Source: Candidatus Sigynarchaeota archaeon
GTDB lineage: Archaea; Asgardarchaeota; Lokiarchaeia; Sigynarchaeales; Sigynarchaeaceae
Assembly: GCA_030587525.1 (NCBI GenBank)
Contig: JAUQYW010000005.1
Span: forward strand, 1 to 9,137
Direction of reading: 5' to 3'
Length of the DNA stretch: 9,137 nt
Below are positions 7,201 through 9,137 of the stretch, one piece after another. Each line of letters begins with the position of its first letter. Within the stretch, counting starts at the first letter, position 1. Below the pieces are notes generated by a model. The model searched no databases, was not told the origin of the DNA, and saw only the letters and a list, made by a program, of their open reading frames with translations. The position numbers and the translations under genes were made by a program.

Positions 7201-7450
7201 GGGCTTTTGCCAGCGCGAGATCGGAAATTTCAAGGAGAGCGAGAAGATATTCAAGCGCATCATCGAGCTATTCTACGACAACGGTTATGCGTGGTACAAT
7301 CTCGCGTTGATCTATGCTATCACGAACGAGGGAGACAAGGAAGCATATTGCTTGCAAAAAGCGAGGGACTTTGGCTATGCGGTTGACATTAACAGGTTAT
7401 CGCGGCTTTCCGTGACGTATGAAAAGAAAAATCCTTTCGATTTCGAATAA
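4256..7450 (+). CDS. Large TPR protein with long Pro/Lys/Glu/Val tandem-repeat linker
   Basis: A 1064-residue, probably cytoplasmic scaffold; there is no signal peptide or TM helix. Residues 12-78 form two TPR-like helix pairs. Residues 157-507 are 25 tandem units of the type VEEPKPVVEAPK. Residues 508-770 are mostly disordered and acidic, with a short ordered-looking island GRLVNLKDLFASKQK near 626-640. Residues about 780-935 look helical and folded but are unrecognised (FGALANVVKAQDG, then a basic helix-rich stretch). Residues 939-1042 form three TPRs, and the tail ends NPFDFE. TPRs bind partner proteins, and the repeat should be an extended polyproline-rich spacer holding the two TPR ends apart. 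ATG 4256 is the first start after an in-frame TGA at 4244. The gene sits 21 bases before a shorter paralog with the same end-domains and is probably co-transcribed with it. No function is assignable. Confidence 0.88.
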   Translation: MSLGDLPAESLREEKEALDLMKSGQAELARYKYAKLCKKHPSIPKFHFNYALVLYKLKRYEEALEEINAGLWLKPDDLKATKFKHEINSLVLKARAEDRQKVIGSGTISPEQKSPQEPRNSGPLPEVMPAVASEAPKIETTKAEPVSEVMPVIVPNAPKVEEPKPIVEAPKIEEPKPIVEEPKPAVQAPKVEESKPVVEAPKIEESKLVVEEPKPAVQAPKVEESKPAVQAPKVEEPKPVEESKPVVEAPKIEEPKPVVEAPKVEESKPVVEAPKIEEPKPAVQAPKVEESKPVVEAPKVEEPEPVVEAPKIEESKLVVEEPKPAVQAPKVEEPKPVVEAPKIEEPKPVVEAPKIEESKPVVEEPKPAEQAPKVEEPKPVVEAPKIEEPKPVVEAPKVEETEPVVEAPKIEEPKPVMEAPKVEEPEPVVEAPQIEEPKPVVEAPKVEEPEPVVEAPKIEEPKPVVEAPKVEESKPVVEEPKPAVQAPKVEESKPVVEAPKVEEPKPKHLVDDDEPELITEPIVMESIPGPEIKSEQPETIEVEPRITILEQAATITISETETNAETESLPVLSDEAKKQESTKKEQPKEIVEVKLDSISKTASGNASCAAPASQKPDTQKPGLPSGRLVNLKDLFASKQKRVETQGPKVEHDAILEETIEICPQTEEIEEKAVDEHKLVTFTSFKELNSYKTSIQALVVKYLTKKIDREVKRTDSGRTVPSSEPSKPLTEMEILPSIVAGGIVPGNADVMTEKPVTSSAPEMPAVVSPSENRFGALANVVKAQDGIIAIIQSSNPATQYPIQIDLKKHIEQKVLAKAAIQGKKLVAIKGEVLSQIIDMESYMTLVRLNRNYEKNKQKTINDLKGKELSETIASIEAAKIPFQGYTTDQFLKEESIGLEQQMTRIATGDQLNLTEEALNKIVAQVKEIGEDAGGSDPQFRDLALQIKKLAHSLYENAQYEQSVIIYSTFLTYFPEDFESLFNVGFCQREIGNFKESEKIFKRIIELFYDNGYAWYNLALIYAITNEGDKEAYCLQKARDFGYAVDINRLSRLSVTYEKKNPFDFE
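4724..5776 (+). repeat. 36-bp-period coding minisatellite, 25 units
   Basis: The array encodes residues 157-507 of the TPR protein. I count 19 units of 12 residues (V/I-E-E-P/S-K-P-V-V-E-A-P-K), five of 19 residues carrying an extra EEPKPAVQAPK-type segment, and one of 18, plus partial units at both edges. V-E-E and I-E-E units tend to alternate. Long near-identical DNA blocks show recent duplication: 5206-5317 matches 5335-5446 over 112 bases with one difference, T5232 versus A5361 (Val to Glu). Confidence 0.95.
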
Positions 7451-7471
7451 AATTCGTTTATCGTTGATCCG

Positions 7472-8491
7472 GTGACCGTGTTGAGCGGGACGAATGCGTG
7501 GAATTACGAAGCAGAAGCAATTGACAAGTTCAACACGGGAGCGTATGCCGAAGCCGTTGACCTTTTTTACAAGACCATCGAATTGTCGCCGCAAGATTCC
7601 CGGGCATTCTTCAACTTCTCGCTTGCTCTTGCTAAGCTGGGAGAAACTTATGCTGCATTAGATATGCTCAAGAAAGGACTCGACCTCGATCAAAATGACA
7701 AGCAAGCTTTAAAACTGTTAACCATCCTCTTCGAGGAAATAAAAGATACTGCGGAGAATCTCCATGAAATGATCGAGATCGCGTGGATCGGGAGATTCTT
7801 AAAGGACAAGGATTTACTCGCGAATCTAATTGATTCAATGAATTTCAAGCCAGCCATCGACATCTATTTTGCCAATGGCACGGATTTCTTGCACGCCGAA
7901 GGAACGAAACGGGTCGTGAACGCGATAGTCGCAGGAAGGCCCCCTATAAAAATTCAGAACCGGGATTTTCCGAATTCGTATATGGCGCCATTGCTGACGT
8001 TTTGTTACAAGCACATATCATTGCCATGCTTGCTGGAAGGCGCGATAGAACATATCGTGAAATATATCGAGGAACATTATGAAGAATTGCTGGAATCTGA
8101 AAAATCGGTAGCGATCATCTGGGCTTTTAACCAGGGCAAGAAAAAGTATGATGAAGCGGAATACGAAACCGCAGCGCTCATTTTTGAAGGGCTTGGAATA
8201 GTCGAGCCTACGAACCTTGCGATCTTGCTGTATTGTGGGAAAGCCTTGCGTGATTCGGGCGACATGGACCTGGTTAATCGTTCGATTGATTATTACAAGC
8301 GCATCATCCAGCTTAACGAGGAAAATGCTCTCGGCTGGTATGATCTCTCCTTGAGCTATGCAGTTCTCGGGGATTTCCGCCGCGAGCTTTTTTGCTTGCG
8401 CCGGGCGTATGACTTAGGCCATTCACGAGAAGATATATCCCGCATCACGTACCTCGAGAGCATCACTGCGCCGGAAGACCCCTTCGAATGA
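7472..8491 (+). CDS. TPR protein, short paralog of the preceding gene
   Basis: A 339-residue soluble protein. N-terminal TPRs cover 9-77 (EAIDKFNTGAYAEAVDLFY, then AFFNFSLALAKLGETYAAL). A helical middle (85-205) is unrecognised. C-terminal TPRs cover about 212-315, and the tail ends EDPFE. The last 70 residues align with the end of the preceding protein (KRII, a WY-x-L-x-L-x-YA block, CL-x2-A-x-D-x-G, and acidic-Phe tails), so the two are paralogs. The start is uncertain: GTG 7472, GTG 7478 or TTG 7481. A GGTGA at 7471-7475 resembles an archaeal ribosome binding site and would best suit TTG 7481. The gene follows its neighbour's stop by 21 bases in the same frame, indicating one transcript. 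Role unknown; a scaffold for protein complexes is the family expectation. Confidence 0.88.
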   Translation: MTVLSGTNAWNYEAEAIDKFNTGAYAEAVDLFYKTIELSPQDSRAFFNFSLALAKLGETYAALDMLKKGLDLDQNDKQALKLLTILFEEIKDTAENLHEMIEIAWIGRFLKDKDLLANLIDSMNFKPAIDIYFANGTDFLHAEGTKRVVNAIVAGRPPIKIQNRDFPNSYMAPLLTFCYKHISLPCLLEGAIEHIVKYIEEHYEELLESEKSVAIIWAFNQGKKKYDEAEYETAALIFEGLGIVEPTNLAILLYCGKALRDSGDMDLVNRSIDYYKRIIQLNEENALGWYDLSLSYAVLGDFRRELFCLRRAYDLGHSREDISRITYLESITAPEDPFE

Positions 8492-8514
8492 TCCATACAA
8501 GGGCATTGTTAAAG

Positions 8515-9137
8515 TTATGAATACGGCAAGGGTTCATCCCTCGATGCCGTCTCCGGAATCTTCGTTTTTTCCTTTTTATAAGACATCAAGCTATAATAAA
8601 TGATGAGACCGATGGCAAGGATGATGACAATTATCATGACTAGCTGGTTCCAATTAAGAATGAAGGGATAGGAAGATTCGGGGATGTCCAGCATCATAGC
8701 TTCGACGATATTCAAGAACTCGGTATGATCCAAGTAGGATCCTGCTTGTGCGGTGGATATGCTGCTGGGCACAGGACGAGACGAGGACGCAAGTATCGTT
8801 TCTTGATCAAAATGCGCCACGTAGAGGATTTCACGGAGGGGTGACAAGAATCCAGAAACATAGGCTTGGATGTTCGTGGTAAACGTTGAGACATTCATCC
8901 AGGACGAATTCCTGGCGACATTAAAGATGATGGCCACCTTGTTGCCGGCATTTACAAGCGCGACTAATCCGAGACCAGCGGATCCGCCGTAATCGAGAAG
9001 CACGGACCTGTGGGTGCCAATGGTAAGCATATCGACGTCCACGATTATGCCGGAAAGGCGGGCGTTCCATATTTCCAGGAACGTGAATTCAATCAAGTCC
9101 CAGATAGACGTACCTTCGAATTGGGTTGTCGTGTATT
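8515..9137 (-). CDS. C-terminally anchored extracytoplasmic protein, 5'-truncated by window edge
   Basis: The frame is open to the right edge (residues YTTTQFEGTSIWD precede the TTG at 9096), so the start lies outside and the TTG should not be taken as the start. About 205 residues are visible. A mixed strand/helix region is followed by a single hydrophobic helix, about 150-170 from that TTG (LVMIIVIILAIGLIIYYSL), and a basic then acidic tail (KKEKTK to the C-terminus). This points to a type I membrane protein with most of its mass outside the cell. Two N-glycosylation sequons (NSS at 63, NVS at 68) fit an outer location. No family is recognised. It converges on the TPR pair with a 23-base gap. 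Confidence 0.75.
   Translation of the reverse strand, partial: YTTTQFEGTSIWDLIEFTFLEIWNARLSGIIVDVDMLTIGTHRSVLLDYGGSAGLGLVALVNAGNKVAIIFNVARNSSWMNVSTFTTNIQAYVSGFLSPLREILYVAHFDQETILASSSRPVPSSISTAQAGSYLDHTEFLNIVEAMMLDIPESSYPFILNWNQLVMIIVIILAIGLIIYYSLMSYKKEKTKIPETASRDEPLPYS
8565..8577 (+). terminator. Candidate U-tract terminator of the TPR pair, inside the convergent gene
   Basis: Downstream of the TPR stop at 8491, the + strand has T6 (8565-8570) then CC then T5 (8573-8577). These lie in the Lys-rich tail codons of the opposing gene, so they may be codon composition alone. The 23-base intergenic gap itself has no T-tract. Confidence 0.3.

Overview
The window looks archaeal. The likely start codons lack Shine-Dalgarno motifs, AT-rich TATA-like boxes and U-tract terminators sit between the genes, and one gene joins a seven-helix membrane domain to a small cytoplasmic domain with a longin/roadblock-like pattern. 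That last combination, together with large TPR proteins and an exported 7TM protein rich in N-glycosylation sequons, is most reminiscent of Asgard archaea. The assignment is an inference from style and not from a marker gene.

Layout. Positions 1-840 are the right-hand part of an IS605/IS1341-type element: the 3' part of a tnpB gene, which runs off the left edge, and its right end with a hairpin. Next comes a + strand gene (1008-2081) for a 7TM protein with a C-terminal longin/roadblock-like domain. It converges on a - strand sulfur-relay pair, a DsrE-like protein (2352-2708) followed by a TusA-like carrier (2106-2339). Upstream of these, also on -, is a 408-residue protein (2843-4069) with a signal peptide, a sequon-rich exported domain and seven transmembrane helices.

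A divergent intergenic region carrying three phased AAGATATT boxes leads into a + strand pair, 4256-7450 and 7472-8491. Both encode proteins with TPR blocks at each end and related C-termini ending in PF-(D/-)-F-E type tails. The first has a 351-residue tandem Pro/Lys/Glu/Val repeat inserted between its TPR blocks. The pair converges on a - strand gene (8515 to the right edge) for the C-terminal part of an extracytoplasmic protein with a single membrane anchor.

How the genes may work together. DsrE and TusA are a recognisable sulfur-transfer module. The two membrane proteins, the TPR pair and the anchored surface protein have no assignable pathway. Their features (exported sensor-like domain, 7TM, longin/roadblock-like domain, TPR scaffolds) would suit signalling or cell-surface/cytoskeletal organisation, but the sequence does not prove this. 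No rRNA, tRNA or CRISPR array was seen, and no stretch over 300 bases lacks a gene.
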